From: Anagrus nilaparvatae
Lineage: Eukaryota; Arthropoda; Insecta; Hymenoptera; Mymaridae
Assembly (NCBI GenBank): GCA_022575985.1
Contig: JAKSXM010000007.1
Coordinates: forward strand, 66,804,501-66,868,500
Length of the DNA stretch: 64,000 bases
Reading direction: 5' to 3'
Within the stretch, counting starts at the first letter, position 1, and each line of letters begins with the position of its first letter. The notes beneath the pieces were generated by a model, which was given only the letters and a program-made list of their open reading frames with translations, was not told the origin of the DNA and ran no database searches. The translations under genes and the position numbers were made by a program. This document shows, piece by piece, positions 10,947 through 21,683 of the stretch.

Positions 10947-13225
10947 TAAATTTATAGTAAATAAAATTTTTGATTTGAAAGAGAAAAGTGTTTTCATTAA
11001 ATAGTATAGGTTAAAATAGAAAAAAATAATGTTAATTTTTGTAAATATTTTTAAAAAGTACGTACATTTATTAAATTAGCAAATTTTTGGTTGATTACTT
11101 GAAAATCAAAAAATAAGTTCTATTTTACTCTAATACACTGTTCTTTCATTTAAAATAAAACTTAATTAATATGTGTATTCAAAGAAATTCTACACAAAAC
11201 TGGCCTATTGATAATTTTTAAAACTGTGTTATTATTATTAATTTCCTAGCTAGAAAATTGAGAGAGGGAGAAAGTTTAAATTGTGGGTATTATTTATTAT
11301 TTATTCAGTTAAATTTATTTAAATGAATTAATGCAAAACAAAACTTTCGATTCATTGAAATTAAGACATTTTCAGAGAATTTTTTTATAAAGATTATCTT
11401 ATTCACCTAAAGCTAGATAACAATTTTAATTAAATTGTTTGAATATTTAAACAAATTATAAAATATTTTATTCTAAATATTTTGTATGAAATTAATTGAA
11501 TTTTATAACTTGGATTAAATTCAATCCTAGAGTACATATTTTACACATTAATTTTGCAGTGAGCTTATAATATTCGACCGTTATACTAGTATTTAATGGT
11601 CACTTTTACTTTTAAATATGAAATTCAATGATTATTTTATGTAATAAAATGCTTTATAGATATGTTACAATGGGAGTACACGAAACATTTGAAAAATCAA
11701 AATTTGCTAAATAGGTCGGAAGCACTTTATGTTAAAAAAACGTTCCAATTTCCCTCGATTTTTGCTAATCCTACACTAACAAACGGACACCATTGAAACA
11801 ACAATTAATTCTTGATAATAAAATATGGGAATGGATTATGACATGATTTTTATTAGTTTAGAAAAAATTTATTTATTGTTTTCATTATATAAGTATTTTA
11901 TTTAATGCTGAAATTAATCTATACTTCTATATATGGCTCATTATCGTTTTTTTGCAATAATGACGTACAACACGTTTCCGACTAACAGATGCATTGATTT
12001 AAAATTTTTTTTTTTTAAATTTTCAATTTCAATTAGTTTTTGATGGTACACCATAAAAATCAACATAATTTAAAGTTTTAACTACTATAAAACATAAAAA
12101 TATAGCAAAAAAGCCTTTACCGTTCCCTGTCACAAAGGAGATTCCTATACTTTGAGTGTCTGTCACTCACACCTATCGATTAATTTTCAAAAATTTGCTA
12201 TATCATAAGGTTCGACTTTTTCCATATAGAAAAAATTTAAACTTAGTTTTACTAATTATTACAAGGGTGAGAAGGTGTGTCACACGATTTTACAAAATTT
12301 TTATGAAAAACGTAATTTAATTATATTAAATTTGATTTCTCTTCGTAAAAACATTTTTAAAACCTTTTAACCGCATAAATGACAACTTAAATACATAAAC
12401 AAAAAATTCTCACACCAAGAGCGCTTAAAATGATTGTTAAATAGGAAAACAAAATGGGTTGAAGTTCAGAAATAACGAAGGGACAAAAGCAAAAGCCTTT
12501 ACCGTACCCCCCTAGATCTCCTATTAAGAAGCGTTGTAATTAAAATATTAAAAACTTAGCAAGTTTCAATCATAAAATTTACTTTACTTTCCAAACGGAA
12601 AAGTTTTTTTGTTCATTTGTCTACGAATTATTTTGATTTTTCTATAAAAAAGCATTTACCGTTCCTCATTTTTGTTAAAATTATTAAATATTTTTAAAAT
12701 TTACCTCCAAAACTCGTTTTTTTAGTAAGAATTCTTTAAAAATATATGATATTGTTCTCTAAAATACATAAAACCTAGAAAAATTCATGTATTAAGGTCG
12801 TATGTAACGATTTTGGTTTTTAATGGTTTTAAGCTGTTTTTACCTTATAATTATATGAAAAAACGTAATAAATTGATGTAAAAGGTTCGTTATGGTGATT
12901 TTTATGCAACACTGAATAAATATTGGTGAAAAAAGTCTAAAAAGCCTTGTTCGGACTTTAAAAAAGGAATTTTTTATTTTTAGTTTTTGTAAGATATTTT
13001 TTTAAAAAAAATGAAGATGAGCCATATATTATTTTATGTTTGTTTACTATTTTATAACTATATAGTTTGTGTAATTCTTTTTAACTCGAGTGTCCGAAAA
13101 GATATTGTTATTTATTATTCAAATATTAAAAAAAAAATATATTTTTTTTTCTATAAATGTCCCAATATTTATGTTATTCGCAAACCGAGCGTTATCAAAC
13201 GCAATATGCAAGATGCTTGCGCGCA
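10947..13225. other. Gene-less stretch upstream of zinc-finger gene 2
   Basis: No gene family recognised. The short phrase 'AAAGC(C/A)TTTACCGT' recurs at about 12112, 12492 and 12650 at irregular spacing. Small open frames at 13.0-13.3 kb are low complexity or palindrome-driven and are not considered genes. Confidence 0.4.
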
Positions 13226-13333
13226 CACGGACGGCCAGGCTGCTTTGCTTTAATTTCAAGCAAATGCTTTAATTTTCAAGCAAAAATATTGCTGCTGGAA
13301 TTTTCAAGCAAAGCAGCCTGGCCGTGCGTGTAT
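13226..13333. repeat. Foldback of about 108 bp with GCCAGGCTGCTTTGCTT arms
   Basis: The left arm (GGCCAGGCTGCTTTGCTT, about 13234-13251) is mirrored by AAGCAAAGCAGCCTGGCC (about 13305-13322). 'TTTCAAGCAAA'-type phrases are repeated three times in the loop. It is far more GC-rich than its surroundings. Confidence 0.65.
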
Positions 13334-13346
13334 ACACATTGATACA

Positions 13347-13531
13347 TTTAAACAATTAATTAATTTTAGAATTGGTCTTTACGAACAAAGATGTTAATAA
13401 TACTACTGAAAAATTTTTCAATTAAATTTTCCACTACTATGTTGAGTATTTAAATGTATACCACATGCAGTAGTAGTATTATTAACATCTTTGTTCGTAA
13501 AGACCAATTCTAAAATTAATTAATTGTTTAA
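13347..13531. repeat. Foldback with ~62-bp nearly perfect arms
   Basis: The arm 13347-13408 (including 'TTAGAATTGGTCTTTACG' and 'AACAAAGATGTTAATA') is mirrored at 13468-13531. The only visible differences are one extra TAG triplet in the right arm and a few end mismatches. The loop is about 59 nt. The near-perfect arms suggest a recent origin or arm-to-arm conversion. Confidence 0.75.
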
Positions 13532-13859
13532 AAGTATAACGAACGATAAATTCTTAAAATTATTATTGATACATTGTTATTATCAGATCTCTTAATACAA
13601 ATAACGATTTTTGACCCTTGCGAGATAAATATTATTCCCCGCACCACCTTTACGATAGATATCAACTTACTTTATTTAAATTTTAAAATTTTGCATTTGG
13701 TTTTCAAAATGTTCTTGGATTCCTCCATTCATTAAATTTTTTGTATTAAAAAATATTCAATACATTTTTAACGTATTGGGTTTTTTATATTTTTTGAATC
13801 ATGGTATTAAAAACTTTAATCAACTATTGATATTCAAAATTATTTAAAAAGTGTAAAAC

Positions 13860-14235
13860 AAGGAAGTTTCAATAATCCTATTTTTTAAATATAATGTTCG
13901 TTTGTTTATCTATTTTACACTTACCCTTGTAGAAATATAGAATTATAAACCCCACGTGTCTATTAAGGTTACTACTATTATAATATAATAACTGCAAAAA
14001 ACTTAATTTTAGAAAATAGCTTAATTTTACCTTGATTGAATAATTTAAATATTTTTTGATTGACAGGGAAATTACTCTTTTCATGTGTTATACTTTTTCA
14101 ACAAGTCTATATTAATAATTTCACAAGCTTAGGGTAAATTACACTGTAAAACTTGTTGCAAATTTATTTTTTCTTTTATGGAATACTGGGTACCTATACT
14201 TAACATAAATATATTAAGAAATAGGAAGTATAAGC
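13860..14235 (+). repeat. Dispersed repeat family R, copy 1
   Basis: About 370 bp closely match 47.64-48.03 kb. Shared blocks include 'GTGTCTATTAAGGTTACTAC', 'GATTGACAGGGAAATTACTC' and 'CTGTAAAACTTGTTGC'. A diverged subfamily of the same repeat occurs at 15.2-15.4 kb and, split by an insertion, at 49.24/52.85 kb. No coding function seen. Confidence 0.7.
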
Positions 14236-14378
14236 ACTTCCTGTTTCTTTTTTTTACGTTTATCGAATTCCATAGAGTATGCATTTTTTATATTAGTATA
14301 TATCTTTATTTAGATTATTTCCACCCCCAAAAACTGTACATGTACTCAGAAACTAGATTAAACAGCGAATTGCTGTTC

Positions 14379-14668
14379 TACACTGAAAAAAATCCGGTTG
14401 CTGCTACAAAAATTTTCGGTTGTAGCATCTGGATTTTTTTTTTTTTGGAAATGGTTGCAAATGACATAAAACTAAAGAGAAAACTTTTTTTTTTAAGTTA
14501 CACAATGCCACAGAGCTCAAATTTTAAATGAGTGAAACTTATTTTTTTCAATTTTCTTTACGTTTTAAGTCATTTGCAATCTTTTAAAATAAAATATAAA
14601 AATATTCTTGCTGCCACAACTGGAATTTCGGTAGCGGGTATTTGTAACTGGTATTTTTTTCAGTATAA
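14379..14668. mobile_element. MITE / foldback with CACTGAAAAAAAT ends
   Basis: The element starts CACTGAAAAAAAT after TA and ends ATTTTTTTCAG before TATA, giving about 290 bp with inverted ends and a TA target typical of Tc1/mariner-type MITEs. The inner sequence also mirrors itself: 'GGTTGCAAATGACATAAAAC' on the left is matched by 'AAGTCATTTGCAATC' on the right. Confidence 0.55.
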
Positions 14669-14672
14669 TAGC

Positions 14673-15194
14673 AACCGTACTTGTATAGCTGAAAACGAGG
14701 ATGATTGGAACCGAAAATTCAGATTTTAGGATTTTTTTTATATACGCGTATATTCGAGCATAATATAATAATAATAATAATTTATAACAGCGTTTCACAG
14801 TTCAATTTAATTTCTGTGTAGGATTCTACAGATATTTTTGTATACAATCCAAGAATTGCAGAAAAATCTTTGTTTAAAATTTTGTTTGTATATTCCGGAA
14901 TTTGTAAAAAAATACATGTATAATTGCATATTAGATGGGATTATTTGATCAATGCTTAATTCGCGGAAAAATAGTGCCAAATTCACAAAAAGTTTATTAT
15001 TCAATAACTAATTGATATTTTTTTGAATTTGTTGATTCCAAAAATGAACACAAAAAAAATTATGGGGTTAAGCAAATACAATACAATATAATACAATGTG
15101 TTTATTATAGAATCAATTGCAATGTATATCTCTAGATACTTTAATGATTAGAACTTATAAAATATACATTTTTTAACCCTGTTTAGGGCAACAA
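14673..15194. other. Gene-less AT-rich stretch
   Basis: No family recognised. It contains a short (AATAC)n-like run at about 15075-15105. Confidence 0.4.
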
Positions 15195-15420
15195 ATTAAA
15201 CTATCTTATAACATATATACTTTTCTATTAGGATTGCTACTTTTACAATGAAATAACTGTAAAAATAACTTTTATTTTTATATAATACAATTTAATATTA
15301 TTTTGTATAAATAATTTATATAATTTATGATTGACGGAGAAATTACTCTATTTCATTCACTATACTTTATCAACATATTTTTCTATAAATAATTGTATGA
15401 GCTTAGGGAAAAGTTGTTTA
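15195..15420 (+). repeat. Dispersed repeat family R, diverged subfamily copy
   Basis: Shares 'TCTTATAACATATATAC', 'AATGAAATAACTGTAAAAAT', 'TTATGATTGACGGAGAAATT' and 'TTTTCTATAAATAATTGT' with the copy split across 49.24-49.35 and 52.85-52.98 kb. It also aligns more loosely with the copies at 13.86 and 47.64 kb. Confidence 0.65.
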
Positions 15421-15784
15421 AAAACCTATGATTATACCTACATTGTAGTAGTATGAGTTGTTTAATTTAATCGATGTTTTGAGTTGAAAATGCGGATAAA
15501 TGGCAACAAGGACTTCATTTAGTATGTCAATGTTCATTCCTGCACCTAAATTTGAGACCATTTCAAGAAAATTTGTTATTTTGAGCCAAAAATAGGCACT
15601 TAGTTTACGGATAAGCACGGTAAAGAATTAGTAATAAAAATCGCGTTTTGCAAAGCTTGAAAGGCGACTCTAAAACAATACATAAGATTAACTGGATATT
15701 TTTTTGTAGATTAAGAAGGTGATAGCGTTATTTAATAGATACCCCAAGAATTCCTATTAGCTTAAGGAACACGAGGCATTCATT

Positions 15785-16290
15785 GATAGCTTGCAAACAA
15801 AAGTAGATCAAACCTTGCAGAGGGTTTTCGAAATTCAAAATCAAATTGGATGCAAAAATGCCTTGCCATTTAATGTTAAATATAAAGTTACATTTCCATT
15901 TGATGACATGCAATTATTTAAAAACTTCGAAAAAAAATTATAGGACAATGTTGCAGTGATATACGATCTACAAGAATGTTTTGAAAAACATTTCCAAGAG
16001 AGTAATAGCGTTAAAGTAACTGCTTCAAAATGCTTGATAATGTTATTTACAAAAAGATTTGCTGTGGAACAAGTACTTATAGCGCAAAAAGCTGAAAATA
16101 AAGTAACTTTAAAAAGAACTACTACAGGAACTAGTTTAATATATCTATTAATAGCTAAATATAAGGAAATTAAAAAAACTACGATTATGACCTTATGTCA
16201 TCGCTTATTGGTGAATCTCTAAGCAAAGCTTCTGGTTGGGATGGCAGAACTAAAACAAGAAAAGCGTTAACAGATTCAACGAACACCCAA
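15785..16290 (+). pseudogene. Transposon-associated protein remnant (DUF4806-like, tentative)
   Basis: A plus-strand frame reads through residues such as LPFNVKYKVTFPFDDMQ, a stop near 15943, then an open stretch (15956-16222: IYDLQECFEKHFQ...). A frameshift near 16190 gives SLIGESLSKASGWDGRTK. The pattern (hydrophobic-FPxxx...L..FE..L, a helical middle, then G-W-x-G near the end) loosely resembles DUF4806, a domain common in insect transposon-borne proteins. The stop and frameshift say it is dead. The family call is weak. It lies next to the convergent fragment at 16.86-17.46 kb, with which it may form one decayed element. Confidence 0.3.
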
Positions 16291-16505
16291 CAGCAATAAT
16301 GTTAGGTTTTTATTTGAAAATATATCAAAGATTTGTAGAAAAAAAAGAGAGTACAAAGAATAAAAATAATGAATGAGTATTTTTTTATGAATTCAACGAA
16401 CACCCAACAGCAATAATGTTAGGTTTTTATTTGAAAATATATCAAAGATTTGTACAAAAAAAAGAGAGTACAAAGAATAAAAATAATGAATGAGTATTTT
16501 TTTAT
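16272..16505 (+). repeat. Tandem duplication of about 118 bp
   Basis: The block beginning 'TTCAACGAACACCCAACAGC' occurs at about 16274 and again at about 16392. The following ~115 bp, ending 'GAATGAGTATTTTTTTATGA', is duplicated almost exactly with one base difference in 'TTTGTAGAAA/TTTGTACAAA'. Confidence 0.85.
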
Positions 16506-16859
16506 GAAATTTGATAAAATAATTCTTTACACAAATTATGTTGAAAAAAATTTTTTATTTATACAAATTATGTCATAAATTATTCCGTCAATGTGGACTT
16601 AAATTAAAAACGTAGTAAAAAAAATAAAAATAAGTAAAAATCAGTATTAAAAAATAAAAAATTTTTTTAGTATAGTTTAATATAAAGTTTTAAAAGGTTG
16701 AAATTATAGTCATTATAATGAATAAGGAATAAACACATATTTTATTGTTAAATTTAACTTTGTTTCATACAAGCCCATTATTTTATAATAAAAAATTAAA
16801 GATTAAAAAAAAAATTATGTTTCTTTTTTATTAATATAAAATATAGTTTCAATGTAGTA

Positions 16860-17460
16860 AAGGTACACAAAAATTTTTAATAGGAGATGATTCTATGAAA
16901 TTTAAGCTTGTAATTAATACTTTTTTTGATACTAAAGATACTGGTATTAAATTTTCAGTGTCTGACTTAGCTTCTTTCAATTAAAACATATTAAAAAATG
17001 TTGAGTCTATAGGCTTTGTATTAATTGGAGCTAATTTTTCCCAGTACTGTTCCAGCAAATTGAAACTCACCTTGTTTAATAATTTTTTTTATCATGAAAA
17101 TTTTATTAACTTTCAATAAAGTTGCATTGTCTGGAGCTGTTATTTCTAATTTTAAACTTTTATACTTAAGCATTATTATTTCTTTATTATTTTCCATTAA
17201 AACTTCTATTTCTTTAGAGTTTTGTAAATCAATTTGCTGAAAATCTTCTTTCTCTCCAAGTCTCCTGCATATTTGCTGGAGTGGTTTGAGAGGAAAAGAG
17301 ACATAATCTTTCAACCTTCCTAATAAGCTTTCGAAAGGAAAAGCAGGGATTTCCATTAAATTAGTTTTCATATTTTCAAAATCATCTACTAAATGTAGTA
17401 TGTTGTGAACATTTAAAATCGCAGATTCTAAATCATAAATTAAAATAAAACCATCGAATA
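16860..17460 (-). pseudogene. Transposase C-terminal fragment with FPFESLLGRLK block
   Basis: The minus-strand frame reads FDGFILIYDLESAILNVHNI, then LHLVDDFENMKTN, then FPFESLLGRLKDYV...KPLQQICRRLGE. The order VH.ihHL.DD..., FPFE..LGrLK, KPLQQI.rRL.E is a signature I know from the C-terminal part of transposon-encoded proteins in insects that resemble CACTA/EnSpm-type DUF4218 regions. The open part (17371-17021) is 116 codons. The frame decays below 17021, and no catalytic domain is visible upstream. It is a fragment; exact superfamily is uncertain. Confidence 0.45.
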
Positions 17461-18257
17461 CCTACCTTGTAGATATAATTTTGTTGCATTGGAATATTTT
17501 TGAGATAAACTTGGACAGCATAGAATCCTCATAGACGCATTTATCATCTAATAAACGTAAGATTTTTTGTTTTTTTATGAAAATCGCTACTTATTAAGTT
17601 ATGTATAAAGGCTAATCTTCTGTCTGCTACTTTTTTCGCTGCTGGTGATAGCTTTATTTTTTTCCACATTTATCAGAATTCGCACCTGCTCCTGAAACCC
17701 AGTAATTTATTAACTTTTTCTTATGGCCTTGGCAGCCAAGGTGCATAAAATATGTTATAAATACGATCATTGATTTTCCGTTACATTGTTCTATATAATA
17801 CATTGTAACATTATACTATGGTACATTTTATATAAAATAATAGAAGGTAATTCCACTAAATTGTCACCTTCACATTCTATGCCATGAATAAATATAGCCT
17901 GTAGGTTTAAAAATCAATTTTAGAAGAACATACTAAAATATTTTTTAAATATATTGCAATTGATTATGAAATTTATTTAAAATTTGGGTATTTTTTTCTA
18001 AATTTACCTTGAAATACAATCATCATTGTAGAAAAATTAGAAAGATACCGGTGACTTTAAATTAAGCGAAAATGGCTTTAGGCTTTAAGCTGTATGGCCT
18101 ATTATAAAATATTATTTAAAACATATTATTATAATTCCTATGAAAAGAGCTAATACCTTATATCTATTTTTAAATACAAAAAATTTTTATTAGTGATGCT
18201 AAGTTTTGAATATTTTGATAGAAGTACATTCCATTCGATTTTTTTTAATTTGGGAAT
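17461..18257. other. Gene-less AT-rich stretch
   Basis: Possibly degraded parts of the transposon fragment on its right side. Nothing else recognised. Confidence 0.35.
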
Positions 18258-18731
18258 TTGGCTATCGAAAAAAAATATTGTTGGGCAACCAAAAACATTA
18301 TGATTTCATTATTTTTTAAATTGAATTATGATTATAGATATCATATTTTCCTAACAGAGTGTAAATTTATTTTAAAAATCTCAAACTTCCATAGTATATA
18401 TAATACTTACACTGTTGACATTCTGACTCCTGTATTCAATATATTTTTTCGAAAATTTACTAACTTTTTTGTATATTTACATGAATTAGTTACAGGGTGC
18501 TATTTAGGACCAGATATAGGAGTAATTTCTTTTTTTTTGTTTTGCGTAAAAAGTGGAGAAATGCATTTTAATCATACTGTTCAGCATCTGAACTGTCAGT
18601 TATGTGGGACTCAACAATACCATGACATACCCATTAAAACTCCACTCCTTTCATACCTTATACAAGTAAGCCTGGAACCGTTTATCACATTACTTCGGGT
18701 TGACTTAAGGTCACGTATCCTTACTTATTGA
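18258..18731 (+). CDS. Unrecognised 157-codon open frame
   Basis: An open frame from ATG to TGA with no family I recognise. It is rich in F, I and Y as expected from AT-rich DNA, with a single CxxC (NCQLCG) near residue 113. There is no signal peptide and no clear repeated membrane segment. It may be chance or an exon-like remnant. Its only support is its length. Confidence 0.15.
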   Translation: MAIEKKYCWATKNIMISLFFKLNYDYRYHIFLTECKFILKISNFHSIYNTYTVDILTPVFNIFFRKFTNFFVYLHELVTGCYLGPDIGVISFFLFCVKSGEMHFNHTVQHLNCQLCGTQQYHDIPIKTPLLSYLIQVSLEPFITLLRVDLRSRILTY

Positions 18732-18889
18732 GGAACCCTTCATTTTTTCTTCCTTTTTAAAGACTTTAGTGTCTCTGTCTCAAAATAAAATTGTCCTTAG
18801 CAGTAAAAAATAAAAAATGTAAGCTGAAACAATTAATCTTAAAGTTATAAGAATAAAATTGAAATAAAATAAATATTAGACTTAGTACT

Positions 18890-19112
18890 CTTTCCATGCC
18901 TTTCGCATAAACGGCCGTTTCTAGCGTCTTCGCCCAGATTTCTGCTCCATACATATGGTGTGGGTTACGGACATTAGTAACTTCCACTTACTAGCCATAG
19001 GGCCGTTCAAATGGTGACTGCCTTTTTGACTCTTTGAGAGATATGCTCTCAGTACGTGAGCCTTGTATCCAAAGTAATACCCAAATATTTTACGAATCTC
19101 TTAGTTTGGATG
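18890..19112 (-). pseudogene. Non-LTR reverse transcriptase, downstream half (split by solo LTR)
   Basis: Minus-strand translation gives IQTKRFVKYLGITLDTRLTY, then EHISQRVKKAV, then after frame breaks YGAEIWAKTLETAVYAKGM. These are the post-palm blocks (K-YLG-LD.-L.w..Hi and lYGaeiW) of non-LTR retrotransposon ORF2 proteins of the Jockey/R1/I group. Several stops and at least one frameshift are present. The upstream half lies at 19887-20098, separated only by the solo LTR. Confidence 0.75.
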
Positions 19113-19408
19113 ATTGTGTAACGTAATGACATATTGGCCCAAATAAAGGGCGCAACATTTAAATAAAAGAATCAATTGTGATTCATGTTAAAGGTATTTA
19201 ACGGGACTCGATTAGAAATCAAGAATAGGAACAAATTCGAAAGCTAGTGTAATCTGTTATTGTGCAATTACCGCTTTCTCTTATTCTAAGAATTGATCGA
19301 GTTCCCCTCTGGTTTCGGGCGTTGGCCCACGTCATCGATTGCAAAACGTTACATCCCCATACAGAGCTCAGGAGGAGAATTTGATGATTTGTCAAATTCT
19401 CCCGTCAC

Positions 19409-19414
19409 TATATA
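19409..19414 (+). promoter_or_regulatory. Candidate TATA box of the solo LTR
   Basis: TATATA lies about 290 bp into the LTR, in the most GC-rich part of it. Proposed as the U3 promoter if the LTR reads on the plus strand. Confidence 0.4.
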
Positions 19415-19817
19415 TACTCGCGGATTTTGAAGGATCGGTCTTCTCGTTTTTGGGCATCAAGTCGTACAGATCATAGTTTGTGTAGTAACAAGTTTCCAGT
19501 AGACGCCAGCCACACTTTCTTTACCGAAGTCAAATTGATCACTTGGAAAATCGCTCAGTTTTAATTAAGTATACTGTAAGCCTTAATATTTATTATATTC
19601 TTAACATTCAACTCTCTATTTAAAGTCAATTGTCATATATAATTTTATTCAAACTTTATTATAAATAAATTAAGCTTTTATCTATTTAATCATTCTCTTT
19701 AATTGAACTTACTACCTTTCCCGCCGTCTAGTGTCTGCATAAGACGCAAGGCTAAAAGGTTTATTCAATTCGCATTTAGTGTTACGTTTTTACGTCAGTC
19801 TATATAGTCAGTTTTGC

Positions 19818-19823
19818 AATAAA
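19818..19823 (+). terminator. Candidate LTR polyadenylation signal
   Basis: AATAAA lies about 60 nt before the 3' end of the LTR. Its position fits an R-U5 polyadenylation signal on the plus strand. Confidence 0.45.
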
Positions 19824-19886
19824 TCCTTGCATATAGTAAAGTCATTAGTTATTAATTTAGTAAAACCATTTTAGACGTAACAATTG

Positions 19887-20098
19887 TATCATCATCGATT
19901 CGCATCGGGATAATAGTACTTATTCGCTTCCTTGTGAACGTCACGACTTCTGTCTTAGCTGCTGCTAGATTTAATCCACGGTCTTCCATCTATAAGCTTG
20001 TTTGCAGCATGTAGACACTTAAGTTATTTTACGCATGTTGCACGTTTCTCGCGACGATTATTAAGGTAATGTCATCGGGGTAACATTCATTAATAAAT
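19887..20098 (-). pseudogene. Non-LTR reverse transcriptase, upstream half (split by solo LTR)
   Basis: Minus-strand translation gives CYPDDITLIIVARNVQHA, a stop, then DRGLNLAAAKTEVVTF and RISTIIPMRIDDDTI. This is motif C (normally YADD, here YPDD) followed by the GL.ln..KTevv.f block. Two in-frame stops show it is dead. It joins the 18890-19112 fragment in frame once the solo LTR is removed. Confidence 0.75.
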
Positions 20099-20213
20099 AA
20101 AAAAATTTTTTTTAGTATATATAAGCCCTTACCTATTAATTACAATTGCTGGTTACATAACATAATATTTTATATTATATATGTTATTTTTGACTAAAAT
20201 AATTGTTTATTAG

Positions 20214-20265
20214 GCACGATCACTATATATGTAATATATAGATGAAATCGTGCCTTATAATTTTG
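20214..20265. repeat. Short inverted repeat AGGCACGAT...ATCGTGCCT
   Basis: AGGCACGATCACTATATATG is followed by ATATATAGATGAAATCGTGC on the same strand, forming a hairpin with a palindromic AT core. A third copy, GATCGTGCCTG, lies at about 25429. The outer pair could be degraded ends of the P-type transposon between them; no 8-bp target duplication could be matched. Confidence 0.4.
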
Positions 20266-20644
20266 TCAGGTCAAAAAACGAAAAGTTCTTAAAATTGTCT
20301 AATTTGTGGAGAAATTTTGTCTCCAAGTCATTTTGATGCCTCCAACATGCTTATACTGAAGGTATGTGTGTCTGTATGTATGTTTGAGAAACTGTACAGA
20401 GCAAATTTTAAACACAACTCGATGAAACAATAAAAAAATTTGGTACAAAATTTGTTATTTGATATCTAGATTTGCCTCCTCCAGTTTGGCTAAATTTCAT
20501 TAAGTTGTTGTTGAGTTATCACAAAAAAACTGATTTCCAATACCAAAAAAAAATAACTAAAATAGGAATAAAATAGGAAATATCTGGAACAACTCAGTCA
20601 AACAAATAAAAATTAAGTTATAAAATAAATAAAATGTTTCTTAC

Positions 20645-21064
20645 ATTCATGAAAGTCATATGCCATGTTGTCATGTTCAGCATTCCACACGCACTTTTTA
20701 CCAATTTTAGCTCCGTTTCCAGAGTTTTCCATTAATACAACATTTACTGCAAACTTATAATTTTTATGTTTGCTCACATCACTTGAATATAGTTATAAAA
20801 TGAATTTGATTGTTGTAAAAATGATAACTTATTATATTTTTATCCTAACTAAGTCAGTTAATTGTTTCATCCATTTTTCAGCTTCTTCTGCAGAATAGAC
20901 TTTTGTCGATAATGTATCAAACATAACATTATAGATTATTTCTTTTGCTTTTTTTGGCTGAAATCTAGAAATTTTTAAGTATATATTAAATTACTTTAAG
21001 ATTAAGAAAAACCATAAATAAACCTCACCTTTCACTCAGTTTTGCCATAAACATAATTCTAATG
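20645..21064 (-). CDS. Tctex1-type dynein light chain gene (possibly decayed)
   Basis: Three minus-strand exons can be read: 21064-21029 (ATG at 21054, ...MFMAKLSER), 20964-20850 (FQPKKAKEIIYNVMFDTL... AEEAEKWMKQLTDL) and 20781-20645 (DVSKHKNYKFAVNVVLMEN... GKKCVWNAEHDNMAYDF). The order F.p.k....I...l...l....Y..eea.....L...I, then .KY..vv.vv..en.g.g......c.Wn...Dn is the Tctex1 domain of dynein light chains of the DYNLT2/TCTEX1D2 type. Such proteins act in cytoplasmic or ciliary dynein. The first junction is in frame with good GT-AG signals, and the third exon ends in a good donor (GTAAGA). The second junction cannot be joined in frame with a GT-AG intron, and the final exon (usual SLF...VFGVYF) was not found. 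It is either a pseudogene or has a sequencing indel. Confidence 0.5.
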
Positions 21065-21229
21065 CTGAAAAATAAAAAACAAAGAAATTACGTTCTTTAT
21101 ATTAATTTAAAAAAAAAATTAAAAATTTTTATACTTATCTGAATCAAACTTGTTTATTTAACTATATCCACCAAAGAATTTAAAATAAACCTGAAAAAAA
21201 TAATAACAAATTTATAAACACAGCCATTA

Positions 21230-21683
21230 ACCTAGCAGTCGACTATAAGCAGACTAACCTAACTACTATAGTGAAAGTCAGAGGGCGTATATTAGAGAGT
21301 GAGGAAATGTTTGTCATTTTTGCTGATTGGTTGATGTAGATCCGCCATTGACAGCCGCGGGCAACTCAAATTTCTATTTTTTTAAGTAAATAAATACCCA
21401 TACTCTTATTTTTATTGATATAATTTAACTTAAAATTAAATAAATACAATTAAAAATAACGCATAAAAGTATAAATAAACGCTGAATATTAAATATAACT
21501 TAATTGGTTGTATAATAACAATCATGATAATAACAAACATTGCATAACCTATAAAGCACTATTTTAATCGCTTTCTTATTTGTTGTCAAAAGTGTGCTGC
21601 TATAGAAAAAATTCGTGAGATTTTTAAAAGAAATCATTTTTTTTTTATAATTACTAAGAAGTAAAAAAAGTATTTTAATTAAA
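21230..21683. promoter_or_regulatory. Region between divergent Tctex1 gene and THAP exon
   Basis: The first Tctex1 exon (minus) and the THAP start (plus) point away from each other. The stretch around 21240-21370 is locally more GC-rich ('GTCAGAGGGCG', 'CAGCCGCGGGCAAC') than its surroundings and is a plausible promoter. No specific element is certain. Confidence 0.3.

Larger units (their letters stand above)
19113..19886. mobile_element. Solo LTR with 4-bp ATTG target duplication
   Basis: The 766-bp LTR runs from TGTAACG (19117) to CGTAACA (19882) and is flanked by ATTG at 19113-19116 and 19883-19886. Removing the LTR and one ATTG restores a continuous reverse-transcriptase frame (RIDDDTI joined to IQTKRF), so the boundaries are exact. 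It carries a TATATA motif at 19409 and an AATAAA at 19818 near the 3' end, as expected if the LTR reads on the plus strand. TG...CA ends with 4-bp duplication fit a Gypsy-type LTR retrotransposon. No internal genes remain, so it arose by LTR-LTR recombination. Confidence 0.85.

Noticed and set aside
13011..13342. Three overlapping frames containing RTDGQAALL-like ends
   Set aside because: They are created by the GC-rich hairpin at 13.23-13.33 kb and AT-rich flanks; no family.
14178..14798. Plus- and minus-strand frames of 65-117 codons
   Set aside because: They overlap the MITE with CACTGAAAAAAAT ends and family R repeat; no domain seen.
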